Part shown: positions 32,651 to 41,185 of the stretch, piece after piece
Numbering within the stretch: the first letter of the stretch is position 1
Layout of the letters: each line of letters opens with the position of its first letter
NCBI RefSeq assembly: GCF_016587415.1
Contig: NZ_BNJI01000001.1
Coordinates: forward strand, 4,441,501-4,505,500
Length of the DNA stretch: 64,000 nucleotides
Origin: Ktedonobacter sp. SOSP1-85
GTDB taxonomy: Bacteria > Chloroflexota > Ktedonobacteria > Ktedonobacterales > Ktedonobacteraceae
Direction of reading: 5' to 3'
Program-made: the position numbers and the translations under genes
The notes under the pieces: model-generated
What the model was told of the DNA's origin: nothing
Database searches by the model: none
What the model saw: only the letters and a program-made list of their open reading frames with translations

Positions 32651-33632
32651 TTAGTCTCGAACCTCCGATCCAGTAAGGCGCAGGAACAGGTCTTCCAGTG
32701 AGCCATGACCCGTGCGCAGTTCGGAGAGGGTGATATGCTGGTCGCGGAGCCAGGTGGTCAGTTCGACGATTAGTTGTGGTACCTCCTGGCCCTCTTTTGT
32801 CTCCAGGAGATAGCTGCCAGGGCGGATCTCCTGCGCTTTGCTTGCCGCGGGCAGGGAAGCCAGGAGCGTGCAATCCAGGCCAGCCGGGGCGACGAAGCGC
32901 ACGACATTGGCGTTCTGCACGCCCGTAATGTTGGCAGGCGTATCCAGCTTGATCAGTTCGCCGTGATCGATGATGGCGATGCGGTCGGCCAGGCGCTCGG
33001 CCTCATCCATATAGTGCGTTGTGAGCAGGATGGTGACGCCGCTGGCTTTGAGGTCGCGAATGATCTCCCAGGTCGCCAGGCGGGCCTGGGGATCCATGCC
33101 AGCCGTAGGCTCGTCCATAAAGATAAGCTCGGGATTGCCGACCAGGGCCAGGGCCAGGGCCAGGCGGCGCTTCTGGCCTCCCGAGAGACGGCGGCAGCGT
33201 GTCTTCTGCGCGTTTGCCAGTCCCACCAGTTCGAGCAGGTCGGCGACATTGCGTGGTTGCTCAAAGTAGCCGGCAAATAGTTCAAGGACCTCGCGGGCCG
33301 TCAGAGCTGGATATAGCCCATCCTGCTGGAGCATCACGCCGAGGCGTGGCTTCAGCGCCTGGGCCTCATGTATCGGATCAAGGCCCAGGACGCGAATCGT
33401 GCCCGCATCGGCCTTGCGATAGCCTTCTAAAGTCTCAACCGTGGTGGTTTTCCCGGCACCATTTGGTCCCAGCAGGGCAAAGACCTCGCCCTGGCGGACG
33501 CTAAAGCTCAGGCCCTTGATGACCTCGTTAGAGCCATAGCGTTTCTTGAAATTCTCAACGACAATGGCCTCATTCCCGGTGGAGGGGCTGCCTGAGACCT
33601 TTTGACTCGTCGTCTGCGCTCGTGCAGACATA
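32651..33632 (-). CDS. ABC transporter ATP-binding protein (ABC-2 exporter, DrrA-like)
   Basis: ATG 33632 with SD AAGGAGCA gives 327 residues. Walker A GPNGAGKTTTVE, Q-loop MLQQDGLYP, signature LSGGQKRR, Walker B LIFMDEPTAGMD and the H-loop TTHYMDEAERLAD are all intact. The C-terminal ~90 residues form the DrrA-type extension ending SLEDLFLRLTGSEV. It energises the permease encoded directly downstream. No substrate can be told. Confidence 0.95.
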
Positions 33633-33760
33633 CTCTTGCTCCTTGTTAATAGAAATGGAAGAATACTGCGTTTGTTCTGCCTCATACCTTACCGCAGTTC
33701 TCATTTACTGACAAGAGTAAACTTTCGCGCCCGCGCCACATGCCCATCCCTCCTACCTAG

Positions 33761-33783
33761 AGGCGAGCTTGCGAGCCGAGATC
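33761..33783. repeat. Short palindromic repeat (ggcgagcttgcgagccg)
   Basis: The same 17-bp unit occurs at about 10888-10904. It lies in the 440-nt space between the ABC transporter promoter and guaB. The rest of that space holds an agattggg...cccaatct inverted repeat (about 33873-33909) and the guaB leader. Confidence 0.5.
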
Positions 33784-33994
33784 TAAGGGCAAAGATATAG
33801 CAAGATTGTGCCGATTAGGAGAGATATATCCCTGGATGTGGAGTGGTAGGCGTCATATTTACAGCGTGATGAGAAGATTGGGTAGATAAAATTTGACGTC
33901 GCCCAATCTCAAGTGTTACACTAATCGGAATATTCGATGAACTTTGTCCTGTGCATCTTGAGATGTGTAGGTTGTTTTAGGGTAAATGATCTGC

Positions 33995-34054
33995 GTACTG
34001 CCTCCGTGTGAGGCATGTCCAGCATGCGTTGTTGACGTGTGCTGGCCTTTTTTT
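33995..34054 (+). promoter_or_regulatory. Candidate transcription attenuator in the guaB leader
   Basis: A tgcctc...gaggca hairpin (about 33999-34014) is followed by an 11-bp stem starting ccagcatgcgt (34019-34029, pairing with 34035-34045) and a seven-T run at 34048-34054. The run ends where the guaB SD (AAGGAGG) begins. An intrinsic terminator right before the ribosome site suggests control of guaB by attenuation. No known purine riboswitch is recognised. Confidence 0.55.
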
Positions 34055-34072
34055 AAGGAGGATATTACCGTT

Positions 34073-35575
34073 ATGTCTTCGGAGCACTTGTCTGGTGCGT
34101 TTGCTGATAAGTTCGCCAAAGAAGGTCTTACCTTTGACGATGTTCTTATTATCCCCGCTGCTTCCTCTGTTCTCCCTAGTGGAGTCTCGACACAGACGCG
34201 TTTCTCGCGTAATATCACCATCAACATTCCTATTGTGAGCGCGGCCATGGATACGGTAACTGAGGCGCGCCTGGCCATCGCCCTGGCCCGCGAGGGTGGT
34301 ATTGGTGTGATTCACCGTAACCTCTCGATTGAGAGCCAGGCGGCTGAAGTCGATAAGGTCAAGCGTTCAGAGTCGGGTATGATCACCGACCCCATTACCC
34401 TGTCCCCTGAGGCTCCCCTGCGCGAGGCGCTGGATGTGATGGCACATTTCCATATCTCTGGTATCCCCATTACTGAGGAAGGGAAACTGGTTGGTATTCT
34501 CACCAACCGTGACATGCGCTTTGAAACCAATGTTGGGCGCCCAATCTCTGAGCTGATGACGCGCGAGAACCTGATCACCGTTGCCGTTGGTACCACCCTG
34601 GAGCAGGCGCGCGAAATCCTGCATCGCTACAAGGTCGAGAAGCTGCCCGTGGTCGATGATCACAATATGCTTAAGGGCCTGATCACGATGAAGGACATCC
34701 AGAAGAAGACTATGTTCCCCAATGCCACCAAAGACCGCTTTGGTCGTCTGCGCGTGGCCGCGGGCATCGGTGTGGGTGCCGACTCGGAGCAGCGCTGTGG
34801 GGCCCTGGTGGAAGAGGGCGTAGACGTGATCGTGATCGATACCGCGCACGCGCATTCGCACATGGTCATCGAGGGCGTGGCGCGTATTAAAGAGCTTTTT
34901 GGCAAGAAGGTAGATGTGGTTGCTGGTAACGTGGTTACCGCCGAAGCCACACAGGCCCTGATCGAGGCTGGCGTTGACGCCGTCAAGGTTGGCGTCGGTC
35001 CCGGCTCCATCTGCACTACGCGTGTCATCGCTGGCGTGGGTATGCCCCAGGTCTCAGCCGTCTTTGATTGCGCCCAGGTCGCGCGCAAGTACAATGTGCC
35101 TGTAATCGCTGATGGCGGTATCCAGTACTCTGGTGATATCGCTAAAGCCATCGCTGCTGGCGCCGATACCGTTATGATGGGTAGCTTGCTGGCGGGCGTG
35201 GACGAGAGCCCAGGTGAACTGATCATCTCGCATGGCGAGCGCTTCAAGGACTATCGCGGCATGGGTTCCGTAGCCGCTATGAAGCAGCGAAGTTATAGCA
35301 AGGATCGCTACTTCCAGGAGGGTCGCGACGAGGGCCAGGTGATCGCGGAAGGCATTGAGGCGCGTGTCCCCTATAAGGGTATGCTCAGCCCCTTCGTCTA
35401 CCAGATGGTTGGTGGTCTGCGCCAGTCCATGGGCTATGCCGGAGCGGCGACGATCCAGGAGATGCAGGAGAAGACGCGCTTCGTGCGTATCACCAGCGCG
35501 GGCCTGCGTGAGAGCCATCCCCATGACGTCATGATTACCAAGGAAGCACCCAACTACGGCAGCAAAGGCCGCTAA
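34073..35575 (+). CDS. guaB: Inosine-5'-monophosphate dehydrogenase (GuaB)
   Basis: From ATG 34073 (SD AAGGAGG) the 500-residue protein covers the entire family: FDDVLIIPAASSVLPS, SAAMDTVTEARLAIALAREGGIGVIHRNLS, two CBS domains (about residues 95-210), the loop with catalytic cysteine GVGPGSICTTRVIAGVG, GGIQYSGDIAKAIAAGAD, MMGSLLAGVDESPGE and YRGMGS. It oxidises IMP to XMP, the committed step to GMP. Earlier in-frame starts fall in the leader hairpin and are unlikely. A 26-bp hairpin follows. Confidence 0.98.
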   Translation: MSSEHLSGAFADKFAKEGLTFDDVLIIPAASSVLPSGVSTQTRFSRNITINIPIVSAAMDTVTEARLAIALAREGGIGVIHRNLSIESQAAEVDKVKRSESGMITDPITLSPEAPLREALDVMAHFHISGIPITEEGKLVGILTNRDMRFETNVGRPISELMTRENLITVAVGTTLEQAREILHRYKVEKLPVVDDHNMLKGLITMKDIQKKTMFPNATKDRFGRLRVAAGIGVGADSEQRCGALVEEGVDVIVIDTAHAHSHMVIEGVARIKELFGKKVDVVAGNVVTAEATQALIEAGVDAVKVGVGPGSICTTRVIAGVGMPQVSAVFDCAQVARKYNVPVIADGGIQYSGDIAKAIAAGADTVMMGSLLAGVDESPGELIISHGERFKDYRGMGSVAAMKQRSYSKDRYFQEGRDEGQVIAEGIEARVPYKGMLSPFVYQMVGGLRQSMGYAGAATIQEMQEKTRFVRITSAGLRESHPHDVMITKEAPNYGSKGR

Positions 35576-35581
35576 GTTTTT

Positions 35582-35638
35582 TAATGAGAAGAGGGTGGCC
35601 TGGCGGCCAGAAGCCGCCAGGCCACCCTCTTCTCATTA
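35582..35638. terminator. 26-bp perfect inverted repeat after guaB
   Basis: Arms 35582-35607 and 35613-35638 with a 5-nt loop. The tip CTGGCGGCCAGAAGCCGCC is nearly identical to the tip of the hairpin at 39984-40052, although the outer stems are unrelated. Confidence 0.75.
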
Positions 35639-35640
35639 CC

Positions 35641-36064
35641 TATAGTACTACCAAAGTACTGGGCAAATTCTTGAGAAAAATTGCTGCTTTTAACGCTATA
35701 AATATTTATAACCCCGTAGGGTCCCACCGTTTATGTTATTTAAGGCGATATAAGTTAGAAAATACTTGTTTAATACGGTACGTTAGGTAGCCCGGGGGTA
35801 CTATATTTTCTCAAGTATGCAGAATTTTAGCCGTGTATCTTTAGTATCAAGACGCGGTGATGAAATACATAGTAGTCACCAATAACTTTCCCAAGAAAAA
35901 CTACAATCACAGATGTGTTATAACAATTTCTTGGAAGGCAAGATTAAGGCTTCTGAGACAGTAAGATCTTATTCCGAAACCCAACATCACTTGCGTGACT
36001 AGCGCTTCCCCCATTCGGGGACAAGCGCGCTCAGGTTTTCGGAGAAGAAGTAAAAGGAGTATTC
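35641..36064. other. AT-rich intergenic region upstream of a lytic transglycosylase gene
   Basis: About 420 nt without a gene. The first ~300 nt are clearly more AT-rich than the neighbouring genes, with ataaatatttataa-like tracts and a tatattttctcaag motif. The segment 35998-36046 is a reverse copy of the dispersed gagcgc/ccccgaatgggg repeat. It could be a long regulated leader (cell-wall enzyme genes often have one), but no known riboswitch pattern is evident. Confidence 0.5.
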
Positions 36065-36508
36065 GTGAAAGAGCATACTATCCAGACATCCAAACAGCCT
36101 AAGAACATGAAGAGCCTTCTGCTGAAGCTTGGAATGGCAACACTGTTTGGTGTTATGATGATGACCGCCATGCTTGGTTTGGGTGCGCGGACAGCCTCTG
36201 CTAAAGTCCATACTGCCAATGCCAATGCGGACGTCGTTTCGATGATTCGCCAGGTCTTTGGTCCTCACGCGAACCAGGCGATCAACATCGCCCGTTGTGA
36301 GTCGCACTTTAATCCGAGCGCGACTAATACGCAGGCGATTGGTAATAGCCATGCGGCAGGTGTCTTCCAGATCCTCTACCCAAGCACCTGGAATGGGACG
36401 CCTATGGCCGGTAGCTCACCTTATGATGCCTACGCCAACATCAAGGCCGCCTACCATATCTTCCAGCGCGATGGCTACAGCTGGTACGAGTGGCAGTGCC
36501 AGCCCTAA
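36065..36508 (+). CDS. Secreted lytic transglycosylase-like (SLT) protein
   Basis: GTG 36065 after SD AAAAGGAG opens a 147-residue protein. A signal peptide ends TASAKVHTA. The mature domain contains MIRQVFGPHANQAINIARCESHFNPSA, where the glutamate of ARCES is the SLT catalytic acid, followed by GVFQILYPSTWNGTPM and AYHIFQRDGYSWYEWQCQP. It would cleave peptidoglycan. The domain is minimal and has no wall-binding module. Its convergent neighbour is an amidase, another wall enzyme, across a shared hairpin. Confidence 0.88.
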   Translation: MKEHTIQTSKQPKNMKSLLLKLGMATLFGVMMMTAMLGLGARTASAKVHTANANADVVSMIRQVFGPHANQAINIARCESHFNPSATNTQAIGNSHAAGVFQILYPSTWNGTPMAGSSPYDAYANIKAAYHIFQRDGYSWYEWQCQP

Positions 36509-36519
36509 TCAAAAATAAG

Positions 36520-36569
36520 TAAAAAGCAGAAAAAAGGCTCCCCGAGAGGAGCCTTTTTTCTGCTTTTTA
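36520..36569. terminator. 22-bp bidirectional terminator between two cell-wall enzyme genes
   Basis: Arms 36520-36541 and 36548-36569 with a 6-nt loop: a GC core ggctcc/ggagcc inside A-rich and T-rich flanks. This gives a T-run in both directions and makes it the most classical terminator of the long hairpins. The amidase stop (36567-36569) lies in the right arm. Confidence 0.9.
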
Positions 36570-37085
36570 TTGGGCAAGATAGGCGAAGAGTTCTTCCCAG
36601 GGGTAGGGGCCGGGACAGAAATGGCGGCCAACGGGGTCCATGGAGTAGTGACCGGTAATGCCACCGATGGCATCGGCGCGCCGCCTGGGAATTTCGTGGC
36701 GTTCGCAGATGCTTTTGACCAGGCGGAAGCTGACCTCGGTCTGGATGGCGGTCAGTGCATCTGAGTTGTCACGGCTGGGCTTCACGTGCTCGATCGAGAT
36801 AGTGACATAGTTGGGGTTGAGGCCCTTGCTCCACCAGGGATCATGTCCCTCGCTCACATAGCCATTGCCCCAGGCCGCGTCATGTTCGCGCACGGACTGC
36901 ACGATCACACCATCACGCCCAATGGTGTAGTGCGTACTGACATCGGTGCGTTGAAAGAATTCCCCAACCTCCTGCGCGCTGTTAAAGCCAGCCGTGCCGT
37001 GGATAATCAGCCAGCGCACACTATGCTTTTTACGTCCGGGGAAATAATTATTGGAGGGTAGCCAGAGGACTCCTGGTTCATCCAT
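36567..37085 (-). CDS. N-acetylmuramoyl-L-alanine amidase (Amidase_2/PGRP type)
   Basis: ATG 37085 with SD AGGAG gives 172 residues. Zinc-amidase signatures are RWLIIHGTAGFNSAQEVGEFFQ (first His), VSTHYTIGRDGVIVQSVREHDAAWGNG, TISIEHV (catalytic/structural Glu-His) and ITGHYSMDPVGRHFCPGPYPWEELF (last ligand region). There is no signal peptide, so it may act in the cytoplasm, be released by lysis, or be a phage-type lysin. It is convergent with the SLT gene. Confidence 0.92.
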   Translation of the reverse strand: MDEPGVLWLPSNNYFPGRKKHSVRWLIIHGTAGFNSAQEVGEFFQRTDVSTHYTIGRDGVIVQSVREHDAAWGNGYVSEGHDPWWSKGLNPNYVTISIEHVKPSRDNSDALTAIQTEVSFRLVKSICERHEIPRRRADAIGGITGHYSMDPVGRHFCPGPYPWEELFAYLAQ

Positions 37086-37329
37086 GAATATGCTCCTGCC
37101 TATTGTGAGAAGTCTCGACGCTTCTATAGGACGCCTTTGGGTATACATATACCACATAGCCGCCCGGTGGTGTAGCCATTATAGCTAGCCTAACAATAAA
37201 GAATGCCTAATTATAGATTAGCCAAGATGTCCCAGCCAATTGCGTCCCGTTCCTCTATAGAATAGAATAACTAGGGTCATACCCTGACACCACACACGCT
37301 CAAAAACCTGCCGGCCGCGGAGGAGAGAA

Positions 37330-37695
37330 ATGGTTGATTTAAAACAGACACTAAGCCGTTTTCTGGCTATTCCTGGAGTGCGTCTCGCGATCCTTGTAGG
37401 ACGAGACGGCCTCTTGATCGAAGGCATGACACGTGATGGCAAGGATAATATGGAAGCTGTCGGAGCCATCATGACGACGGCTTTGAGCACCGCCGAAGCC
37501 CTGGGGCAGGAAATTTCGCGTGGTGGGGTAGTTGGGGTTGTGATGGAATATGAACAAGGCCTGGTCAGCATTGATCCCCTGGGCGATTTCGCCCTGATGG
37601 TGACCCTTTTTGATAATGCCTCAAATCTTGGGCGCGTACGTCATCTAGTCCGAACGAGTCGCAATGAAGTGCTTGAGGCTCTTGATATTGCGTAA
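37330..37695 (+). CDS. Roadblock/LC7 domain protein (MglB-like), first copy
   Basis: The 121-residue protein is a single Roadblock/LC7 domain: LSRFLAIPGVRLAILVGRDGLLIEG, AIMTTALSTAEALGQEI, GVVMEYEQGLVSIDPLGDFALMVTLFD and NLGRVRHLVRTSRNEVLEAL. Such proteins dimerise and act as GTPase-activating or scaffold partners of MglA-type GTPases in polarity and motility. The genes for a second Roadblock protein and an MglA-like GTPase follow within 62 and 14 nt, forming one operon. The SD is GGAGGAGAG. Confidence 0.9.
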   Translation: MVDLKQTLSRFLAIPGVRLAILVGRDGLLIEGMTRDGKDNMEAVGAIMTTALSTAEALGQEISRGGVVGVVMEYEQGLVSIDPLGDFALMVTLFDNASNLGRVRHLVRTSRNEVLEALDIA

Positions 37696-37756
37696 TTTAG
37701 GTAGAAGATATGGTCAATAACATCTGTTTGGCGTGTATATGGAGGGCGGCGCGTTC

Positions 37757-38251
37757 ATGGAACAACTGACAAACCTGGTCATTTCTGATCGCGAACTCGT
37801 GGCGATTACGGCTTTGCTGACAAAATTGATGAACGATACCAATGCAACTTCTACGATGCTGATCGATAAGAGTGGGCAGGTGGTAGCGGTTCAGGGTTCT
37901 GAGTCGCGCAGTAAGGCTACGACCCTTGGTGCCTTGCTGGCGGGCGTCTTCTCGTCTTCGCGTGAGGTGGCAAGGCTGCTCAATGAGAAGGATTTTCGCA
38001 GCATTTTCCAGCAAGGGGTCCAGGAAAATATCTTCACGTCTATGGTTGAGGAGCAGTGGCTCCTGGTAATTATTTTTGATAAACTAACGCATATTGGCCT
38101 GGTAAAAGTGCTCTCCAAAAAAGCTGCTGACGAATTAGGGCGTATTCTCGAACGCGTGCGTAGCGATACTTCACGCACCAAGTCGTCAGTCATCAATTTG
38201 CAGTTCCGCTCGTCTGTTGAAGATACCATTGATCTGCTCTTCCGCGATTAA
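37757..38251 (+). CDS. Roadblock/LC7 domain protein (MglB-like), second copy
   Basis: ATG 37757 (SD GGAGGG) gives 164 residues: a Roadblock domain (ATSTMLIDKSGQVVAVQGSES, LGALLAGVFSSSREVARLL, ENIFTSMVEEQWLLVIIFD, GLVKVLSKKAADELGRIL) plus a C-terminal extension of ~40 residues (VINLQFRSSVEDTIDLLFRD). The extension is absent in the first copy and may bind the GTPase. It lies 14 nt before the MglA-like gene. A heterodimer of the two Roadblock proteins is possible. Confidence 0.88.
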   Translation: MEQLTNLVISDRELVAITALLTKLMNDTNATSTMLIDKSGQVVAVQGSESRSKATTLGALLAGVFSSSREVARLLNEKDFRSIFQQGVQENIFTSMVEEQWLLVIIFDKLTHIGLVKVLSKKAADELGRILERVRSDTSRTKSSVINLQFRSSVEDTIDLLFRD

Positions 38252-38265
38252 GGGGCCTGGCTTAC

Positions 38266-38841
38266 ATGGCGTTTATAAATATTGCGACCCGCGAGATCCA
38301 TTGTAAGATTGTTTACTATGGCATCGGCTACTGCGGGAAGACAACCAATTTGCAGTACGTTCACAAGAGTATTAATCCCCAGGTGCGTGGGGATCTACTC
38401 TCGATTAAGACCGACACCGAACGTACACTTTTCTTTGACTTTCTTCCTCTGGAACTAGGTCAAATCCAAAACTTTCGCACTCGCTTCTATCTCTACACAG
38501 TTCCAGGCCAGATCCTCTATGAGCGCACCCGCCTGGCTGTCTTAAATGGCGCGGACGGCATCGTCTTTGTCGTCGATTCTCAGGCGGAGAAGTTTGAGGA
38601 GAATGTGCAGAGCATAGCTGAGCTTGAGATGAATATGCGCCGCCTGGGCAAGGATTTAGGGAACTTCCCCTTTATCATGCAGTGGAATAAGCGTGACCTC
38701 CCCAATGCACTGCCAGTGCCGGTGCTCGACCGCTATTTGAATCGGCGGCGGGTTCCCTCCTTTGAGGCTGTGGCTTCCTCCGGCAAGGGCGTCTTCGCGT
38801 CCCTGCGTGCTATCAGTAAGAGTGTCATGACCCAACTTTAA
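38266..38841 (+). CDS. MglA-like small GTPase
   Basis: The 191-residue protein has MglA features: P-loop YYGIGYCGKTTNLQYVH, LLSIKTDTERTLFFDFLPLELG, the PGQ switch (YTVPGQILYERTRLAVLNGADGIVFVVDSQ) and NKRD specificity motif (FIMQWNKRDLP). Bacterial MglA sets cell polarity with Roadblock GAPs; in Chloroflexota and Actinobacteria such modules occur in signalling loci of unknown output. A DUF4388/PATAN protein at 43208, a family often linked to these modules, is 4 kb downstream. Confidence 0.92.
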   Translation: MAFINIATREIHCKIVYYGIGYCGKTTNLQYVHKSINPQVRGDLLSIKTDTERTLFFDFLPLELGQIQNFRTRFYLYTVPGQILYERTRLAVLNGADGIVFVVDSQAEKFEENVQSIAELEMNMRRLGKDLGNFPFIMQWNKRDLPNALPVPVLDRYLNRRRVPSFEAVASSGKGVFASLRAISKSVMTQL

Positions 38842-38873
38842 ACTGCCCTTTTTTTACTCCTCTTCTTGTGTAC

Positions 38874-38949
38874 TTAAGAAAAGAGAAGCGTATGGTGAGT
38901 TGTGTGGACAAACGCCCACACAACTCACCATACGCTTCTCTTTTCTTAA
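38874..38949. terminator. 34-bp perfect inverted repeat shared by convergent mglA-like and EamA genes
   Basis: Arms 38874-38907 and 38916-38949 with an 8-nt loop. The EamA gene stop codon (38946-38948) lies in the right arm; the GTPase gene ends 32 nt to the left. Confidence 0.75.
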
Positions 38950-39881
38950 AATATGACGCTGATGATGCCGAGGAGGGTAATGATGATGCCGATGACGGCG
39001 GACCAGGAGGGGATTTCGTGGAAGAAGATGATGCCGAGAATGATGCCGATAGTGACCTCCTGGGTGGCAATGAGGTTGGCGTAGGTGGCGTGGACGTAGC
39101 GAATGGCGGCGTTGTAGAGGGTATGGCCCAGACCCAGAGGGAAGACACCTAGCGCGACGACTGAGGCGATGGCGAGCGGGCTGTAACTGTGATGGAAGGC
39201 CAGGTAAGCCCCGATAGGTAGGAGCCAGAGGGCCGCGAAGCCGTACACGTTTGTGGTGTAGCGGAACAGGGGGTGCGCGTCACGAACGCTGCGCCCGGCG
39301 ATGGAGTAGACGCCAAAGCAGAGTGCCGAGAGAATGGCGAGTCCATCACCCAGGATCATGCATCTGCCTCCATTGAGGTTACACGTCGTATAGTTTGGCT
39401 CAAAGCCAGCCAGGATGCCCACGCCCAGAACGGCGACGCCAATGCCCACATATTTTCGCTTGGGTAGCGGCTCCTTTAAAAAGATGACTGAGAAGAGGGT
39501 CACAAAAATAGGCGAGGTATAAGTGAGGGCCAGGGAATGGGCGATGGTGGTGAAGCTGAGCGATGAAATATAGAAAACAAAGTGGAGCGCCGTCACCAGG
39601 CCGTAAAAGGCGAAGTTACGAATCTCGCCTCGAGTGATGCGTAGGGGCTGGTGCGTGATGAGACCCATGAGCGCGACCAGCAGCGTCGCGATAGCCAGGC
39701 GCCAGAAGGCGATCTCAAGCGAGGAAAAGGGCGCGGCCCAGCGGACGAAGACCGGGTTGGAGCCAAAGAAGATGACTGCGATACAGACAAAGAGGAGACC
39801 ACGCCGGACTAGCTCTGGTGAGGTCCCTGGCATTGTTGAAGTGCCGCTGGCTTCTGGTGAGGCGCTGAAGCGAGTTTTCAT
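38946..39881 (-). CDS. EamA/DMT family transporter
   Basis: The 311-residue protein has ten membrane helices in two EamA repeats: FVCIAVIFFGSNPVFVRWAAPFSSLEIAFWRLAIATLLVALMGL and ILSALCFGVYSIAGRSV, each ending with typical LTYTSPIFVTLFSVIFLKEPLPKRKYVGIGVAVLGVGIL and ATQEVTIGIILGIIFFHEIPSWSAVIGIIITLLGI. DMT proteins export amino acids, nucleotides or drugs; the substrate is unknown. Confidence 0.92.
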   Translation of the reverse strand: MKTRFSASPEASGTSTMPGTSPELVRRGLLFVCIAVIFFGSNPVFVRWAAPFSSLEIAFWRLAIATLLVALMGLITHQPLRITRGEIRNFAFYGLVTALHFVFYISSLSFTTIAHSLALTYTSPIFVTLFSVIFLKEPLPKRKYVGIGVAVLGVGILAGFEPNYTTCNLNGGRCMILGDGLAILSALCFGVYSIAGRSVRDAHPLFRYTTNVYGFAALWLLPIGAYLAFHHSYSPLAIASVVALGVFPLGLGHTLYNAAIRYVHATYANLIATQEVTIGIILGIIFFHEIPSWSAVIGIIITLLGIISVIF

Positions 39882-39960
39882 CGGTCATAGTATCCTGTCA
39901 AACTGAAAAAGCTGATTTTAGTTATATTATGTTAATGTTATGCGCACGTTTTTGGCTTGA

Positions 39961-40052
39961 CCTCTCGCGCCTGCGGCGCTCGACGGGGTAAAATGGTGTA
40001 GTGGGTACTGGCGGCCCGAGGCCGCCAGTACCCACTACACCATTTTACCCCG
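39961..40052. repeat. GC palindrome plus 32-bp perfect hairpin
   Basis: A cctctcgcgcctgcggcgctcg unit (39961-39982) abuts a hairpin with arms 39984-40015 and 40021-40052 and a 5-nt loop. The tip is CTGGCGGCCCGAGGCCGCC. It lies 50 nt downstream of the minus-strand HAD gene stop and could end that transcript. Confidence 0.75.
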
Positions 40053-40102
40053 AAAGAACTTTGCACTTAAGGTTGGTTAAAGTATGAAATAAGCTGTACG
40101 TT

Positions 40103-40564
40103 TTAGCCGCGTAGAGTTGCGATCAGGCGTTTAGGCTTGAGTAGGAGATCGATGGCGTCAAGGGGGTTGCCCACCACGACGTCAGCGGCCTGCAGCGCGC
40201 GGATGGAAACGCCCTCGGTAGTCATGACCGCGATGCCGAGTCCAGCCAGGCGAAGCATAGTCGTGTCGTTTGCACCATTGCCGATGGCGATAACCTTGGA
40301 GGGGCCAAGATCGCGGACATAGCGTAGTTTCTCCTCGCTGCGATGCGTGACATGGATAGGAAAGCCCAGATCGCGCTCCAGCTCTTGTAGGTGATCGTGG
40401 GTTCCCGCGGTAACAAGGTGGATGGTCAGATGCTCCGAAAGCTCTTCAAGGCGTTCCGCGACGCCTGCGATGGCAATGCCATCAACTGCCAGCGTTCCAT
40501 TGATATCAATGACTGCGTGCTGGAGTTCAATGGTCTCGCGCTCAGGAATGTCAAGTTTTAACAT
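40103..40564 (-). CDS. HAD-superfamily phosphatase (soluble P-type-ATPase-like, COG4087 type)
   Basis: ATG 40564 gives 153 residues that look like an isolated HAD catalytic core of a P-type ATPase: the nucleophile motif is HAVIDINGTLAVDG (first Asp kept, usual second Asp replaced by Asn), then IHLVTAGTHD, a lysine region (THRSEEKLRYVRDLG) and VIAIGNGANDTTMLRLAGLGIAV, the metal-binding motif. The natural substrate of this group is not known. The gene is monocistronic. Confidence 0.85.
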   Translation of the reverse strand: MLKLDIPERETIELQHAVIDINGTLAVDGIAIAGVAERLEELSEHLTIHLVTAGTHDHLQELERDLGFPIHVTHRSEEKLRYVRDLGPSKVIAIGNGANDTTMLRLAGLGIAVMTTEGVSIRALQAADVVVGNPLDAIDLLLKPKRLIATLRG

Positions 40565-40708
40565 AATGATCCTATCATTTGTAAGAAAGGGGAGACTCAA
40601 GTAAGTTCCCTACAAACGAACAACCGTACAATTGACGTACTTCGCACTATAGCCGTGTGGCAGCCCCATTATCTGGATCATCAAGGATCGATATTGTTGC
40701 TACGCTGG

Positions 40709-41185
40709 TTAGTCACCTGGATTGCCCAGGATGGTAAAAGGCTCCTGGCGCGTGTGTAGTAGATGCAGCAACATTTTAAGACCTTCCCTGGCACCCTGGC
40801 GCTGGTCCTCGCTCAGGTCGCTAGCCTGGTTGAATTCATCTTCATCCAGAATGAGCGTTGCTCCTGTTGTGCTAATCCATACGTCTAAAAATAAATCGAC
40901 TTGCTGGATAGAGGTGTTACTGATGATGGCCGGTTCGGCTATATTGCAGTACCAGCCTTTGGGTCTGCCATCTGCGTGAAAGATGGCGAAGATGTTGAAC
41001 CAGTGATCGATGTAGTAGTACTCCAGAAAGCGATCACCTGGCTCGAAGTGTGCATAACCCAGGTCACGCGCTGGGAGCGTCCAGTATGCCTCAATTTTGG
41101 CTCCATTGGGGAAGTGTGCTACGACCTCGCCTTCATAGCGAATAGCTACCTGTCCTTGAGGAGTTAGTTTCATGATAGTGATCAT
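40709..41185 (-). CDS. DUF402 domain protein, second copy
   Basis: From ATG 41185 the protein has 158 residues with a fuller DUF402 pattern than the copy at 3909: YYIDHWFNIFAIFHADGRPKGWYCNIAEPA, then VDLFLDVWISTTGATLILDEDEFNQASDL. The acidic DLFLDV...LDEDEF cluster is the metal/phosphate site in FomD-type enzymes. Function unknown. It is divergent from serS. Confidence 0.82.
   Translation of the reverse strand: MITIMKLTPQGQVAIRYEGEVVAHFPNGAKIEAYWTLPARDLGYAHFEPGDRFLEYYYIDHWFNIFAIFHADGRPKGWYCNIAEPAIISNTSIQQVDLFLDVWISTTGATLILDEDEFNQASDLSEDQRQGAREGLKMLLHLLHTRQEPFTILGNPGD

Noticed and set aside
35690..35830. c-di-AMP (ydaO) riboswitch before the SLT gene
   Set aside because: Cell-wall hydrolase context fits, but I could not align the conserved ydaO blocks.
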